64,000 bases of DNA from the NCBI RefSeq assembly GCF_025673445.1, contig NZ_JAOVQN010000006.1:62001-126000 (forward strand), written 5' to 3'. Each line of letters opens with the position of its first letter. Position 1 is the first letter of the stretch. Of this stretch, positions 42,145-51,611 are shown piece after piece. Source of the DNA: Ruegeria_B marisflavi. GTDB taxonomy: Bacteria; Pseudomonadota; Alphaproteobacteria; Rhodobacterales; Rhodobacteraceae. The notes beneath the pieces are model-generated. The model made no database searches. It was not told the DNA's origin and saw only the letters and a list, made by a program, of their open reading frames with translations. Position numbers and translations under genes: made by a program.

Positions 42145-44888
42145 TGGACCGTCCCTTGTCCACAACAACGGATTTCACCCTGAACGGCGCGCCCGCGCGC
42201 GCCACCCCGCAACCGGGCGAACGCCTGTCGCGGATGCTGCGCGAGCGTTGCGGCGCGCGCGAGGTCAAGGTGGGCTGCGACGCGGGCGACTGCGGCGCCT
42301 GTACCGTGCTGGTCGACGGCGCCCCGGTCTGCGCCTGCCTGACGCCCGCGCATCAGGTGGCGGGCCGCCGGGTGGATACGCTCAAGGGGCTGGCCTCCGA
42401 CCCGGTGGCGCAGAAGCTCAGCGACAGTTTCCTCGCCCATGGCGCGGCGCAGTGCGGCATCTGCACGCCCGGCATGATGGTGGCGGCCACCGCGCTGTTG
42501 CGGGAAACGCCCGCCCCGACCGAGACACAGGTTCAGGATGCACTTGGCGGCGTGCTGTGCCGTTGCACCGGCTATCGCAAGATCATCCAGGCGGTGATGC
42601 AGGCGGGCGCATCTCTGCCCGTCGCCCCTGCGGACGACGGGCATTCCGGCGCCGCCATCCCCCGGCTCGACGGCGCGGGCAAGGTGGCGGGAACCGAGGC
42701 CTATGGCGACGATGTCGCCCCCATGGGCACGCTGGAGATCCTGCTGGTGGGCGCGCCCTACCCCCGCGCGGGCTTCACGCTGGGCGATATCGAGAGCTGG
42801 CACAGCGCCAATCCCGGCGTGGTGGCGGTGCTGACCGCCGCCGACGTTCCGGGCCGCAACCGGTTCGGCGTGATGCCGGGGTTCGAGGATCAGCCGGTGT
42901 TTGCCGAAACCGAAACCCGGTTTCGCGGCGAACCCGTCGCCGCCATCGTCGCCCCGCCCGATGTGGCCGCAACGCTCGACCTCACCCTCTTTCCAGTGAC
43001 ATGGACCCGCCTCGACGCGGTGGAAAACGTCGCGGACGCCACCGCCCCCGGCGCACCCCTGCTGGACCCGGACCGCGCGGGCAATGTCATGGTCACCGGA
43101 TTTGTCGCCTGCGGCGATGCCGAGGCGGCGCTTGCTGCCTCGGACGTGGTGGTCGAGGGGCGCTATGCCACCCCCTTTGTCGAACATGCCTATATCGAGC
43201 CCGAGGCGGGCTATGCCTATCTGGACGGCGACAAGGTCGTGGTCCACGCCTGCACCCAGGCCCCGGTGCTGGACCGCGACGGGCTCCAGATGGTGCTGGG
43301 CTGCGGCCCTGATCGCATCCGCATCATCCCCACCGGCGTCGGCGGCGGTTTCGGCTCGAAACTCGACATGTCGGTGCAGCCCTATCTGGCGATAGCGACG
43401 CTGAGAACGGGTCAGCCGGTGCGGCTGGCCTATAGCCGGGTGCAGTCTATGCAGATGAGCACCAAGCGCCACCCCTCCGAGCTGCACCTGCGCATCGGCG
43501 CCACGGCCGACGGGCGGCTCAAGGGGTTCAGCCTGCAAGGCCGGTTCAACACCGGCGCCTATGCCAGCTGGGGCCCGACCGTGGCCAACCGGGTGCCGGT
43601 GCATGGCTCCGGCCCCTATTTCATCCGCGATTACCGGGCCGAGGCGCAGGGTATCCACACCCATTGCCCTCCGTCCGGCGCTTTCCGCGGCTTTGGCGTG
43701 CCACAGGCCGCCATAGCCCAGGAAACCCTCTTCGACGAACTGGCCGGGAAACTGGGGCTGGACCCTCTGGAGTTCCGCCTGAAAAACGCGCTGAATACCG
43801 GCCAGCCCACTGTCTGCGGCCAGGTGTTCACCCAGGGCGTCGGCATCCGCGCTTGTTTGCAGGCGCTGAAACCCGACTGGGCCCGCGAACGCGCCGCGGC
43901 CGAGGCATTCAACGCCGAAAACACGGTCCTGAAACACGGCGTCGGCATCGCCGCGGGCTGGTATGGCTGCGGCAATACCTCGCTGCCCAACCCTTCGACC
44001 ATCAAATGCGGCATCCGCGCCAATGGCACACTCGTGCTGCATCAGGGCGCGATGGATATCGGCCAGGGCGCCAATACCGTCATCACCCAGCTTTTCGCCA
44101 CCGCGCTTGGTATCCCGACCCACCGGATCGAGCTGATCGGCCCCGATACCGACCTGACCCCGGATGCCGGCAAGACCTCGGCCTCGCGCCAGACCTTTGT
44201 GACCGGCAATGCGGCAAGGCTGGCAGGCGCCGCCCTGCGCGCCGCGATCCTAACCCGCGTCAATGCCGGGCCAGAGGCGACCTTGACGCTTGAACAGGGC
44301 CGGATCCATGTCACCGAAGCGGACCGCGCCCATGTGATCGACCTTTCCGACCTGCCCGTCGACGCCGACGGCTATGTCCTTGGCGCCTCCGAAACCTATG
44401 ACCCGCCCACCAAACCGCTCGACAAAAACGGCCAGGGCGTGCCTTACGCCCAGTTCGGCTATGCCGCCCATCTGGCGGTGGTCGAGGTCGACACAAGGCT
44501 GGGCACCCTCCGCCCGCTCCGCTTCACCGCCGCCCATGACGTGGGCCACGCCGTCAACCCCGCCCTGGTCGAGGGCCAGGTTGAGGGCGGCATCGCCCAG
44601 GGTCTCGGCATGGCGCTGATGGAGGAATATATCCCCGGTCGCACCGACAACCTGCACGACTACCTGATCCCCACCATCGGCGACGTGCCTCCGATCGAAA
44701 CCCTGATCATCGAGGACCCCGACGAACACGGCCCCTATGGTGCCAAGGGCTTGGGCGAACACGCCCTGATCCCCACCGCTCCCGCGCTGCTGAACGCGAT
44801 CCGCCACGCCACCGGCGTTTCGATCCGCCAGACCCCCGTCACCCCCGCCCGCCTGCGCACCGCGCTGAAGGAAGCCGGACATGACTGA
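42144..44888 (+). CDS. Molybdenum hydroxylase, fused [2Fe-2S] and molybdopterin catalytic subunit
   Basis: 914 residues. The first 160 are a CoxS/NdhS-type domain with both clusters: GCDAGDCGACTVLVDG with a further Cys in VCACL (plant type), and CGICTPGMM with LCRCTGYRKI. The rest is the xanthine-dehydrogenase-type Mo domain: YLDGDKVVVHACTQAP, GVGGGFGSKLDMS, PSGAFRGFGVPQA and, near the end, GAKGLGEHALIPTAPALLNAI with the conserved catalytic Glu. These enzymes hydroxylate N-heterocycles or aldehydes with water. Small and large subunits are usually separate; here they are fused. The downstream 6-hydroxynicotinate-reductase homologue points to a pyridine carboxylate such as nicotinate as substrate (inference). 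Confidence 0.9.
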   Translation: MDRPLSTTTDFTLNGAPARATPQPGERLSRMLRERCGAREVKVGCDAGDCGACTVLVDGAPVCACLTPAHQVAGRRVDTLKGLASDPVAQKLSDSFLAHGAAQCGICTPGMMVAATALLRETPAPTETQVQDALGGVLCRCTGYRKIIQAVMQAGASLPVAPADDGHSGAAIPRLDGAGKVAGTEAYGDDVAPMGTLEILLVGAPYPRAGFTLGDIESWHSANPGVVAVLTAADVPGRNRFGVMPGFEDQPVFAETETRFRGEPVAAIVAPPDVAATLDLTLFPVTWTRLDAVENVADATAPGAPLLDPDRAGNVMVTGFVACGDAEAALAASDVVVEGRYATPFVEHAYIEPEAGYAYLDGDKVVVHACTQAPVLDRDGLQMVLGCGPDRIRIIPTGVGGGFGSKLDMSVQPYLAIATLRTGQPVRLAYSRVQSMQMSTKRHPSELHLRIGATADGRLKGFSLQGRFNTGAYASWGPTVANRVPVHGSGPYFIRDYRAEAQGIHTHCPPSGAFRGFGVPQAAIAQETLFDELAGKLGLDPLEFRLKNALNTGQPTVCGQVFTQGVGIRACLQALKPDWARERAAAEAFNAENTVLKHGVGIAAGWYGCGNTSLPNPSTIKCGIRANGTLVLHQGAMDIGQGANTVITQLFATALGIPTHRIELIGPDTDLTPDAGKTSASRQTFVTGNAARLAGAALRAAILTRVNAGPEATLTLEQGRIHVTEADRAHVIDLSDLPVDADGYVLGASETYDPPTKPLDKNGQGVPYAQFGYAAHLAVVEVDTRLGTLRPLRFTAAHDVGHAVNPALVEGQVEGGIAQGLGMALMEEYIPGRTDNLHDYLIPTIGDVPPIETLIIEDPDEHGPYGAKGLGEHALIPTAPALLNAIRHATGVSIRQTPVTPARLRTALKEAGHD

Positions 44889-46374
44889 CCGTATCCGCCC
44901 CGAAAAGATCCGCTGCGACGCCTGCCCGGTGCTCTGCTATATCGCCGATGGCAAATCCGGCGCCTGCGACCGCTATGCCAACCATGGCGGCGAGCTGGTC
45001 CGCCTGGATGCGCTCACCGTGATCGAAAGCGGCAGCACCCGCGTCGTGCCTTTCCTCAAGGATGCGCAGACAGGCGATGACTGGGACGGCAACATCGTCC
45101 AGCAGAACCGCGCCTTTGTCACCGCCGTTGGCGCTGGCACCACCTATCCCGATTACAAACCCGCCCCCTTCATCGTCAGTCAAGAGGTCGAGGGAGTCGA
45201 CATGGTCACCGTGGTGACCGAAGGCATCTTCTCCTATTGCGGCGTCAAGGTGAAGATCGACACCGACCGCCATATCGGCCACGAACGCGACGTGGTGCGG
45301 GTCGATGGCGAACCCATCGGTCATGTGATGACCAGCGAATACGGCTCCAAGATGCTGTCGCTGGGCGGCGTCGAGCACCTGACCGGCGGCTCCAAGAAAG
45401 AGGGCCGCGTCACCTGTGACGCGCTCCTGCGCCTGTGCAATTGCGAAGCGGTCGAGATGGTGATCGGCGAGCCGGGCCATGAAACCACGCTGATCGTGCA
45501 GGCAGGCCGCGCCCCCATCATCAACGGGGTCGAGGAAAAGCTGATGCGCGTCGGCTGCGGGTCCGCCGCCATCGGCATGTTCGCCAAGCAATGGCTGGGC
45601 CATGCCGATGACGTGGTGGTGGTCGACGACCACATCACCGGCGTGCTCAGCGAGCATCAGGCGGGCAAGATGCTCGACGTGCCGCCCACCGGCATCCGCA
45701 TCAAGGGCCGCCGCTCCACCCCGGGCCGCTATTTCCAGGTGGCCGATCCAGGCACCGGCTGGGGCGGCACCGATGTCGAGGACCCGCTGGTCATTCTCGA
45801 CAAGTTCAAGCCAGACGTGGCCTGGCCCGGCCTGCGGCTGATGATGGTCTCCACCACGGGCGAGCAATTCGCCTATTACGAGCTGGACGCCGATCTGGTG
45901 CCGCAGCCGGTTCCGATCCCCGAAAAACTACGCGCCTCAGCCGAGTTGATCGCGGAAAACTGCGAACCCTCGGTCTGTTCGGTTCTGTTCATGGGCGGCG
46001 CGGGCGGCTCCTTGCGCGCAGGCGTGACAGAGAACCCGGTGCGCCTCACCAAATCGGTGAAATCCTCTCTCACCCATGTCTCCTGCGGCGGGGCGGCGGC
46101 CTATGTCTGGCCCGGCGGCGGCATCACCGTGATGGTGGACGTGACCGAGATGCCCTCGAACTCTTTCGGCTATGTGCCCACGCCCGCGCTGGTGGCGCCC
46201 ATCGAGTTTACCATGCGGGTCAGCGATTACGGCACGCTCGGCGGGCATGTCAGCGAGATCAAACCGGTGGCGCAAGTGGTCTCGGAACGCGACCGCAAGC
46301 TGGCCAGGCGCGAGAAACAGCCCGACCCCAACGCGCGCGAGAACTACCGCTGGTCTCGGGGAGATGCCGGATGA
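44881..46374 (+). CDS. 6-hydroxynicotinate reductase homologue
   Basis: 497 residues. The N-terminus IRCDACPVLCYIADGKSGACDRY has four closely spaced Cys, suiting an Fe-S cluster; a further cysteine-bearing segment is RLCNCEA near 182. I recognise the protein as the family of the Eubacterium barkeri enzyme (Hnr) that reduces 6-hydroxynicotinate to 1,4,5,6-tetrahydro-6-oxonicotinate with reduced ferredoxin. It overlaps the Mo-hydroxylase gene by eight bases and the UPF0280 gene by four. The enamidase homologue at 54728, next enzyme of that pathway, supports the assignment. In an aerobe the electron donor is unclear, and a related ring compound may be the true substrate. Confidence 0.8.
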   Translation: MTDRIRPEKIRCDACPVLCYIADGKSGACDRYANHGGELVRLDALTVIESGSTRVVPFLKDAQTGDDWDGNIVQQNRAFVTAVGAGTTYPDYKPAPFIVSQEVEGVDMVTVVTEGIFSYCGVKVKIDTDRHIGHERDVVRVDGEPIGHVMTSEYGSKMLSLGGVEHLTGGSKKEGRVTCDALLRLCNCEAVEMVIGEPGHETTLIVQAGRAPIINGVEEKLMRVGCGSAAIGMFAKQWLGHADDVVVVDDHITGVLSEHQAGKMLDVPPTGIRIKGRRSTPGRYFQVADPGTGWGGTDVEDPLVILDKFKPDVAWPGLRLMMVSTTGEQFAYYELDADLVPQPVPIPEKLRASAELIAENCEPSVCSVLFMGGAGGSLRAGVTENPVRLTKSVKSSLTHVSCGGAAAYVWPGGGITVMVDVTEMPSNSFGYVPTPALVAPIEFTMRVSDYGTLGGHVSEIKPVAQVVSERDRKLARREKQPDPNARENYRWSRGDAG

Positions 46375-47246
46375 CCGGAGCCGCAGCCGCCCTCTTGCCC
46401 GATGGCAAACGGCTGCATTTGCAGCACGGGCCCATTGACCTGATCGTCGGGGCCGAGGGCGGACCGCGCGCGCGCGAGGCGGCGTTTGCCGCCGCGACCG
46501 CGCGATTTGCAACGGTGCTGGAGGAACTGGTCAGTGAACTGCCGCTCCTGAAAACCGAACTTGTACCTGACGCGCCCCTGCCCCTTGGTCCGGTTGCGCT
46601 GCGCATGGACGCCGCCTGCCGCCCGCTGTTGGCTTTGCGCCTCACCCGAATGGCCGCCGTTGCCGGGGCTGTCGCCGACGAGGTGCTGGCCGCAATGCTC
46701 TCCTCCACGCCGCTGACCCGTGCCTATGTGAACAACGGCGGCGACATCGCGCTGCACCTGTCAGGCGACGCCCGATTCACCCTCGCCATGGCCACGCCCG
46801 ACGGGCGCGACCTTGGCCGCATCTCGGTCGGTGCCACCGACGGGGTCGGCGGCATCGCCACCTCGGGTCTGGGCGGACGCAGCCTCAGCCTCGGCATTGC
46901 CGAGAGCGTCACGGTACTCGCCCGCAGCGCCGCCGCCGCCGACGCGTCGGCAACGCTCATCGCCAATGCGACCGACCTGCCCGGCCACCCGGCGATCCAC
47001 CGCGCACCTGCCAACACGGTGAAGGACGACAGCGATCTGGGCGACAGGCTGGTGGTCACGAACTGCGGTCCGCTCACCGAAAGTGAGGCGGAAACCGCTG
47101 TACAAAACGGTCAATCGCTGGCCGAATCCCTGTACAAAACGGACAGAATCCATGCCGCCCACCTGTACCTGCGCGGATACACCGCCACGGCGGGCGCGCG
47201 GCAACCGATAGCCCCAATTCACCGGGAGACCCTTGAACATGCCTGA
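46371..47246 (+). CDS. UPF0280 family protein
   Basis: 291 residues, of a family of unknown function distantly related to ApbE-type FAD transferases. Visible family-like segments: LHLQHGPIDLIVGAEGG near the start, VAGAVADEVLAAML, AYVNNGGDIALHLSGDARFTL (a conserved NNGGDIA motif) and GVGGIATSGLGGRSLSLG. No signal peptide is obvious. It overlaps the reductase upstream (ATGA) and the DUF1185 gene downstream by eight bases. In this operon it could mature or flavinylate the ring reductase, or act on a ring intermediate; neither is shown by the sequence. Confidence 0.82.
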   Translation: MTGAAAALLPDGKRLHLQHGPIDLIVGAEGGPRAREAAFAAATARFATVLEELVSELPLLKTELVPDAPLPLGPVALRMDAACRPLLALRLTRMAAVAGAVADEVLAAMLSSTPLTRAYVNNGGDIALHLSGDARFTLAMATPDGRDLGRISVGATDGVGGIATSGLGGRSLSLGIAESVTVLARSAAAADASATLIANATDLPGHPAIHRAPANTVKDDSDLGDRLVVTNCGPLTESEAETAVQNGQSLAESLYKTDRIHAAHLYLRGYTATAGARQPIAPIHRETLEHA

Positions 47247-47820
47247 CGTCATTGTGCGCAAGACCGTGTCTGCGCTGGAGGAAATCTATCACGAAGGCGG
47301 GCCGGTGGCGGAAACGCCGCTGCGCCGGGCTTCGGTCATGACGATCATCAAGAACCCGTTCGCCGGGCGTTATGTTGTTGATATCCAACCCTTTATGGAA
47401 GACCTGAAACCGCTGGGCCTGAGCATGGCGCAGCAACTCCTGGACATGCTGGGCGGCCCCGACAACATCCAGGGCTATGGCAAGGGCGCCCTGATCGGCG
47501 AGGCGGGTGAGCTGGAACACGGCGCGCTCTGGCACGCACCGGGTGGCTACGCCATGCGGCAGCTGCTGGGCAAGGCCAACGCGATCGTCCCTTCTGCCAA
47601 GAAAGTCAGTGGCTTAGGGGCACGGCTCGACGTCCCGATCACCCATATCAACGCGGCCTATGTGCGCAGTCATTTCGACAGTATGGAGGTCGGCTGCAAC
47701 GACGCGCCGCGCGCCGACGAGATGGCGCTGATGCTGGTCATGACCACCGGCCCACGGGTGCATTCACGCTCGGGCGGGCTCGAGGCCTGGCAGATCAAGG
47801 GAGAGGACGGACTGAGATGA
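47239..47820 (+). CDS. DUF1185 ('amino acid synthesis') family protein, copy 1
   Basis: 193 residues. The ATG at 47239 is preferred because GGGAGA lies nine bases upstream; a TTG at 47233 is in frame too. Family segments: VRKTVSALEEIYHEGG, RASVMTIIKNPFAGRYV, GKGALIGEAGELEHGALWH, NAIVPSAKKVSGLGARLDVP and NAAYVRSHFDSMEVGCNDAPRADEM. Structures of other members have a chorismate-mutase-like fold; no reaction is established, as far as I know. It forms a tandem with a clear paralogue (next entry, ATGA overlap), perhaps a hetero-oligomer. Confidence 0.88.
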   Translation: MPDVIVRKTVSALEEIYHEGGPVAETPLRRASVMTIIKNPFAGRYVVDIQPFMEDLKPLGLSMAQQLLDMLGGPDNIQGYGKGALIGEAGELEHGALWHAPGGYAMRQLLGKANAIVPSAKKVSGLGARLDVPITHINAAYVRSHFDSMEVGCNDAPRADEMALMLVMTTGPRVHSRSGGLEAWQIKGEDGLR

Positions 47821-48398
47821 CCAAGATCCGCAAGATCGCTGTAATCATTGAAGAAACCCGGATCGAAGCGGGCCGCCAGATCGACCCGCCCACCCGCAAG
47901 GCGGTGGCCGTAGCGGTGATCGAGAACCCGTTTGCCGGGCGCTATGTCGATGACCTGACAGAGCTGATGGACACCGGCGCCGAGCTTGGCGCGCTGTTGG
48001 GCGAACGCTGCGTTCAGGCGCTGGGGATCCGCCCGGAACAGGCTGAAAGCTATGGAAAATCCGCCATGGTCGGCGAGAATGGCGAGCTGGAACACGCCGC
48101 CGCCATCCTGCACCCAAAGCTGGGCGCGCCCCTGCGCAAGGCGGTGGAAAAAGGCGCGGCGCTGGTGCCCTCGTCCAAGAAGATGGGCAGCCCTGGACAG
48201 GTGCTGGATGTGCCGCTGGGCCACAAGGACGCGGCCTATGTCCGCAGCCATTTCGACGGGATCGAAGTGCGTCTGAACGATGCGCCGCGCGCCAATGAAA
48301 TCATGGTCGCGGTGGCCGTGACCGACAGCGGCCGACCCCTGCCACGCGTCGGCGGTCTGACCCATGCCGAGGCCGAAGGCAAGGATGGGTTGCGCTAA
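47817..48398 (+). CDS. DUF1185 family protein, copy 2
   Basis: 193 residues, paralogous to copy 1 over its whole length: VAVAVIENPFAGRYVDDLTEL, GKSAMVGENGELEHAAAILHP, GAALVPSSKKMGSPGQVLDVP and AAYVRSHFDGIEVRLNDAPRANE line up one to one. It differs in the N-terminal helix (VIIEETRIEAGRQID) and in the segment facing the putative site (EHAAAILHPKLGAP against EHGALWHAPGGYA). The start overlaps the stop of copy 1. The Liv-type transport genes follow 87 bases later on the same strand. Confidence 0.88.
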   Translation: MTKIRKIAVIIEETRIEAGRQIDPPTRKAVAVAVIENPFAGRYVDDLTELMDTGAELGALLGERCVQALGIRPEQAESYGKSAMVGENGELEHAAAILHPKLGAPLRKAVEKGAALVPSSKKMGSPGQVLDVPLGHKDAAYVRSHFDGIEVRLNDAPRANEIMVAVAVTDSGRPLPRVGGLTHAEAEGKDGLR

Positions 48399-48485
48399 CA
48401 TACTGAAACCAATTTACTTTCATCGATCAAACTTGCAGAAGTCGGAGCAACCGGCCGCACTTATCAGATCAACAGGAGGACTGAA

Positions 48486-49700
48486 ATGACACTGATCAGA
48501 CGTACCGTTCTGGGCGCTCTGGCCGCATTGCCGCTGGCGGCACTGTCGCCACAACTGGCCCGCGCCGCCGAAACCATCGTGCTGGGCGAGGTGAACAGCT
48601 ATACCCGCCTGCCCGCCTTTACCGAGCCCTACAAGAAGGGCTGGGAACTGGCCATTGAACAGATCAACGCCGGTGGCGGCGTGCTGGGCAAGGAGCTGGT
48701 CGTGGTCAGCCGCGACGACACCGGCGACCCGGCCACCGCCATCCGCATCGCCGAAGAACTGATCGCCAAGGAAGGCGCGGTGATGATCTTTGGCACTTTC
48801 CTGTCCAATATCGGGCTGGCGGTGTCGGATTTCGCCAAGCAGAAACAGGTGCTGTTCCTGGCCTCGGAACCGCTGTCCGATGCCATCGTCTGGTCCAAGG
48901 GCAACAAGTACACCTATCGCCTGCGGCCCTCGACCCATATGCAGGCCGCGATGCTGGCCGAACAGGCGGCCAAGCTGGAAGCGGTGAAATGGGCCACCGT
49001 GGCGCCCAACTATGCCTATGGTCAGGACGCGGTCGCGGCCTTCAAGGCGGAATTGACGCGCCTGCGCCCCGATGTGGAATTTGTAGAGGAACAGTGGCCG
49101 CCTGTCTTCAAGATCGACGCCGGCCCCACCGTGCGTGCGCTTGAGGCGGCCAAGCCCGATGCGATCTACAACGTGACCTTCGGCGGCGACCTGGCCAAGT
49201 TCGTGCGCGAAGGCTCGTTGCGTTACCTGTTCGACGACCGCCCTGTGGTATCGCTCTTGACCGGCGAGCCGGAATACCTGGAGCCGCTTCAGGGCGAGAC
49301 GCCTAATGGCTGGATCGTCACCGGCTACCCCTCGACCGACATCGACACGCCGGAGCACAAGGCATTCGCCGAGGCCTATATGGCCAAGTTCGACGAGGCG
49401 CCCAAGACCGGCTCGATCGTGGGCTATAACTCGGTCCTGTCGATTGCGGCGGCGATCACCAAGGCAGGCTCGACCGACACCGACGCCCTGCTCGCCGCGA
49501 TGGAAGGTCTGGAAGTGACCAGCAGCCCGACCGGCCCGTTCATGTTCCGCGCCGCCGACCACCAATCGACCATGGGCGCCTATGTGGGCAAGACCGCGCT
49601 GGTCGATGGCCAGCCCAAGATGGTGGATTGGACCTATGCTGATGGCGCGACCTATCTGCCGTCGGAGGAAGAGGCAGCCAAGCTGCGCCCGGCGGAATAA
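48486..49700 (+). CDS. ABC transporter substrate-binding protein, branched-chain amino acid (HAAT) type
   Basis: 404 residues with AGGAGG upstream. An N-terminal export signal (LIRRTVLGALAALPLAALSP, ending ARA-AE) contains an RR pair and may be a Tat or Sec signal. The mature protein has the two-lobed LivJ/AmiC-type sequence: IVLGEVNSYTRLPAF, AIEQINAGGGVLGKELVVV, DDTGDPATAIRIAEELI, and YAYGQDAVAAFKAEL at the hinge. HAAT proteins in catabolic loci bind many non-amino-acid carboxylates, aromatic ones included. Its position suggests uptake of the compound broken down by the flanking enzymes. A strong hairpin follows the gene. Confidence 0.92.
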   Translation: MTLIRRTVLGALAALPLAALSPQLARAAETIVLGEVNSYTRLPAFTEPYKKGWELAIEQINAGGGVLGKELVVVSRDDTGDPATAIRIAEELIAKEGAVMIFGTFLSNIGLAVSDFAKQKQVLFLASEPLSDAIVWSKGNKYTYRLRPSTHMQAAMLAEQAAKLEAVKWATVAPNYAYGQDAVAAFKAELTRLRPDVEFVEEQWPPVFKIDAGPTVRALEAAKPDAIYNVTFGGDLAKFVREGSLRYLFDDRPVVSLLTGEPEYLEPLQGETPNGWIVTGYPSTDIDTPEHKAFAEAYMAKFDEAPKTGSIVGYNSVLSIAAAITKAGSTDTDALLAAMEGLEVTSSPTGPFMFRAADHQSTMGAYVGKTALVDGQPKMVDWTYADGATYLPSEEEAAKLRPAE

Positions 49701-49710
49701 CGCCCTGAAA

Positions 49711-49735
49711 CCCGAGGGGCCACGCGCCCCTCGGG
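49711..49735 (+). promoter_or_regulatory. Strong hairpin between the substrate-binding protein and permease genes
   Basis: CCCGAGGGGC (49711-49720) pairs perfectly with GCCCCTCGGG (49726-49735) over a five-base loop. There is no T tract, so full termination is unlikely. Such hairpins after the binding-protein gene commonly stabilise its mRNA or reduce read-through, giving more binding protein than permease. Confidence 0.7.
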
Positions 49736-49766
49736 ACCCTGACCTGACCAGAGGAAGACCGGCCTG

Positions 49767-51611
49767 ATGGGCTTTTATCTCGCACAATTGCTGACGGGAC
49801 TGGCGAACGCGTCCTCGCTGTTCCTGATCGCGTCGGGCCTGTCGATCATCTTCGGCGTGACCCGGATCGTGAATTTCGCCCATGGCTCGTTCTACATGCT
49901 GGGGGCCTATCTGGCCTATACGCTGGTCACCACGCTTCAGGGCGGCATACCGGGCTACTGGTTCAGCGTGCTGGCGGCGGCGGTGCTGGTAGGCGGCATC
50001 GGGCTGGTGGTCGAGATGACGATCCTGCGCCGCATCTACCGGGCGCCGGAACTGTTCCAGCTGGTCGCCACGTTTGGCGTCGTGCTGATTGTACAAGACG
50101 CGACGCTGGCGATCTGGGGGGCCGAGGACCTGTTGGGTCCACGCGCGCCCGGCCTCGACCGCGCGGTGCGCCTGATGGGTGAACCGATCCCCGAATACGA
50201 CCTTGCCCTGATCGCCATCGGCCCCGCCGTGCTGGCGGCGATCTGGCTGGTATTCCACCGCACCCGCTGGGGCGTGCTGGTGCGCGCGGCCACGCAAGAC
50301 CGCGAGATGGTGGGCGCCTTGGGCGTCAATCAGGCCTGGCTGTTCTCGGCCGCCTTCGTGCTGGGCTCGGCCCTGGCCGGGCTGGGTGGCGCATTGCAAA
50401 TCCCGCGCGAGGCGGTGTCGCTGCAAATGGACCTGTCGATCATCGGCGAGGCCTTTGTGGTGGTGGTGATCGGCGGCATGGGCAGCGTCACGGGCGCCTT
50501 TGTCGCCGCTGTGCTGATCTCGGTCCTCAATGCCTTTGCCATCCTGATCTTTCCGCAGGTCTCCATCGTGCTGCCCTTTGTCGTGATGGCGGCGGTGCTT
50601 ATCGTGCGGCCCTATGGGCTGTTCGGCCGCCCCGGCAGCGAGCATGGCGGCGCGGAAGAGCCGGAACAGCCGCTGCGCCTGCTCGACCAGAGATCGACCA
50701 TGGTGCTGCTGGCGCTGGTGGCGATGCTCGCTTTCAGCCCGGCGGTTGTGTCGGATTTCACCACCATCCTGCTGGTCGATGTCATGGTGGCGACCCTCTT
50801 TGCGGTGTCCCTGCATTTCATGATGGGCATCGGCGGCATGGTCAGTTTCGGGCATGCGGCCTATTTCGGCGTCGGCGCCTATGCCGCCGCGATGGCGGTC
50901 AAGATGCTGGGCTGGGGCATGTTGCCCGCCATGGCGCTGGGGCCGGTGGCGGCGGCGCTGGCGGCGCTCTTCTTTGGCTGGTTCTGCGTACGCCTGTCCG
51001 GCGTCTACCTCGCCATGCTGACCATGGCTGCGGCACAGATCCTGTGGGGCGTCACCTTTCAGTGGCAGGATGTCACCGGCGGTGACGACGGCATTCTGGG
51101 CGTCTGGCCCGCCGAATGGGCCTCGTCCGACCGGGTCTATTTCTATCTGGCGCTGGTCTTGTGCCTGGGCGGGATCTGGCTGCTGAGGCGCGTGGCGCAT
51201 TCGCCCTTTGGCTATACCCTGCGCGGGGTGCGCGACAGCCGTATCCGGGCCGAGGCCATTGGCATCGACACAAGGTTTCATCAATGGATGGGCTTTACGC
51301 TGGCCGGAACGCTGGCGGGGCTGGCGGGCGTCGTGTTCGTGTTCTCCAAGGGCTCGGTCTTTCCCGACGCGCTCAGCATCGGGCACAGTATCGACGGGCT
51401 GATCATGGTCCTTCTGGGCGGCATCCATGCGCTGGCGGGGCCGGTCTATGGCGCCATGGCGATGGTGCTGATCGAGGATTGGGTCAGCCGGCTCGACTAT
51501 TGGCGCTTCATCTTTGGCGGCATCATCCTGACCGTGGTCCTGCTGGCGCCTGACGGGATCGCGGGCGGGGTCCGGCGGCTGATCCAGCTGGTGCGGAGGG
51601 ATGCGGCATGA
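49767..51611 (+). CDS. ABC transporter permease, LivH-LivM fusion
   Basis: 614 residues, about twice the single-permease length. The first 290 are LivH-like (LLTGLANASSLFLIASGLSI, FGVTRIVNFAHGSFYMLGAY; the EAA-like loop GEAFVVVVIGGMGSVTGAFVAAV). The second half is LivM-like (VATLFAVSLHFMMGIGGMVSFGHAAYFGVGAY; GYTLRGVRDSRIRAEAIGID; LLGGIHALAGPVYGAM). Between them is a soluble linker (GRPGSEHGGAEEPEQP, about 290-305). Fused LivHM permeases are known in alphaproteobacteria. It overlaps the LivG-like gene by four bases. Confidence 0.92.
   Translation: MGFYLAQLLTGLANASSLFLIASGLSIIFGVTRIVNFAHGSFYMLGAYLAYTLVTTLQGGIPGYWFSVLAAAVLVGGIGLVVEMTILRRIYRAPELFQLVATFGVVLIVQDATLAIWGAEDLLGPRAPGLDRAVRLMGEPIPEYDLALIAIGPAVLAAIWLVFHRTRWGVLVRAATQDREMVGALGVNQAWLFSAAFVLGSALAGLGGALQIPREAVSLQMDLSIIGEAFVVVVIGGMGSVTGAFVAAVLISVLNAFAILIFPQVSIVLPFVVMAAVLIVRPYGLFGRPGSEHGGAEEPEQPLRLLDQRSTMVLLALVAMLAFSPAVVSDFTTILLVDVMVATLFAVSLHFMMGIGGMVSFGHAAYFGVGAYAAAMAVKMLGWGMLPAMALGPVAAALAALFFGWFCVRLSGVYLAMLTMAAAQILWGVTFQWQDVTGGDDGILGVWPAEWASSDRVYFYLALVLCLGGIWLLRRVAHSPFGYTLRGVRDSRIRAEAIGIDTRFHQWMGFTLAGTLAGLAGVVFVFSKGSVFPDALSIGHSIDGLIMVLLGGIHALAGPVYGAMAMVLIEDWVSRLDYWRFIFGGIILTVVLLAPDGIAGGVRRLIQLVRRDAA

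Noticed and set aside
41859..44123. Open frame of about 750 codons opposite the Mo-hydroxylase gene
   Set aside because: Antisense shadow of a conserved gene, with no domain or ribosome site.
48420..51428. Open frame of about 1000 codons opposite the Liv transporter genes
   Set aside because: Opposite two clear genes; the translation is His/Gln/Arg-rich low-complexity sequence with no recognisable domain.
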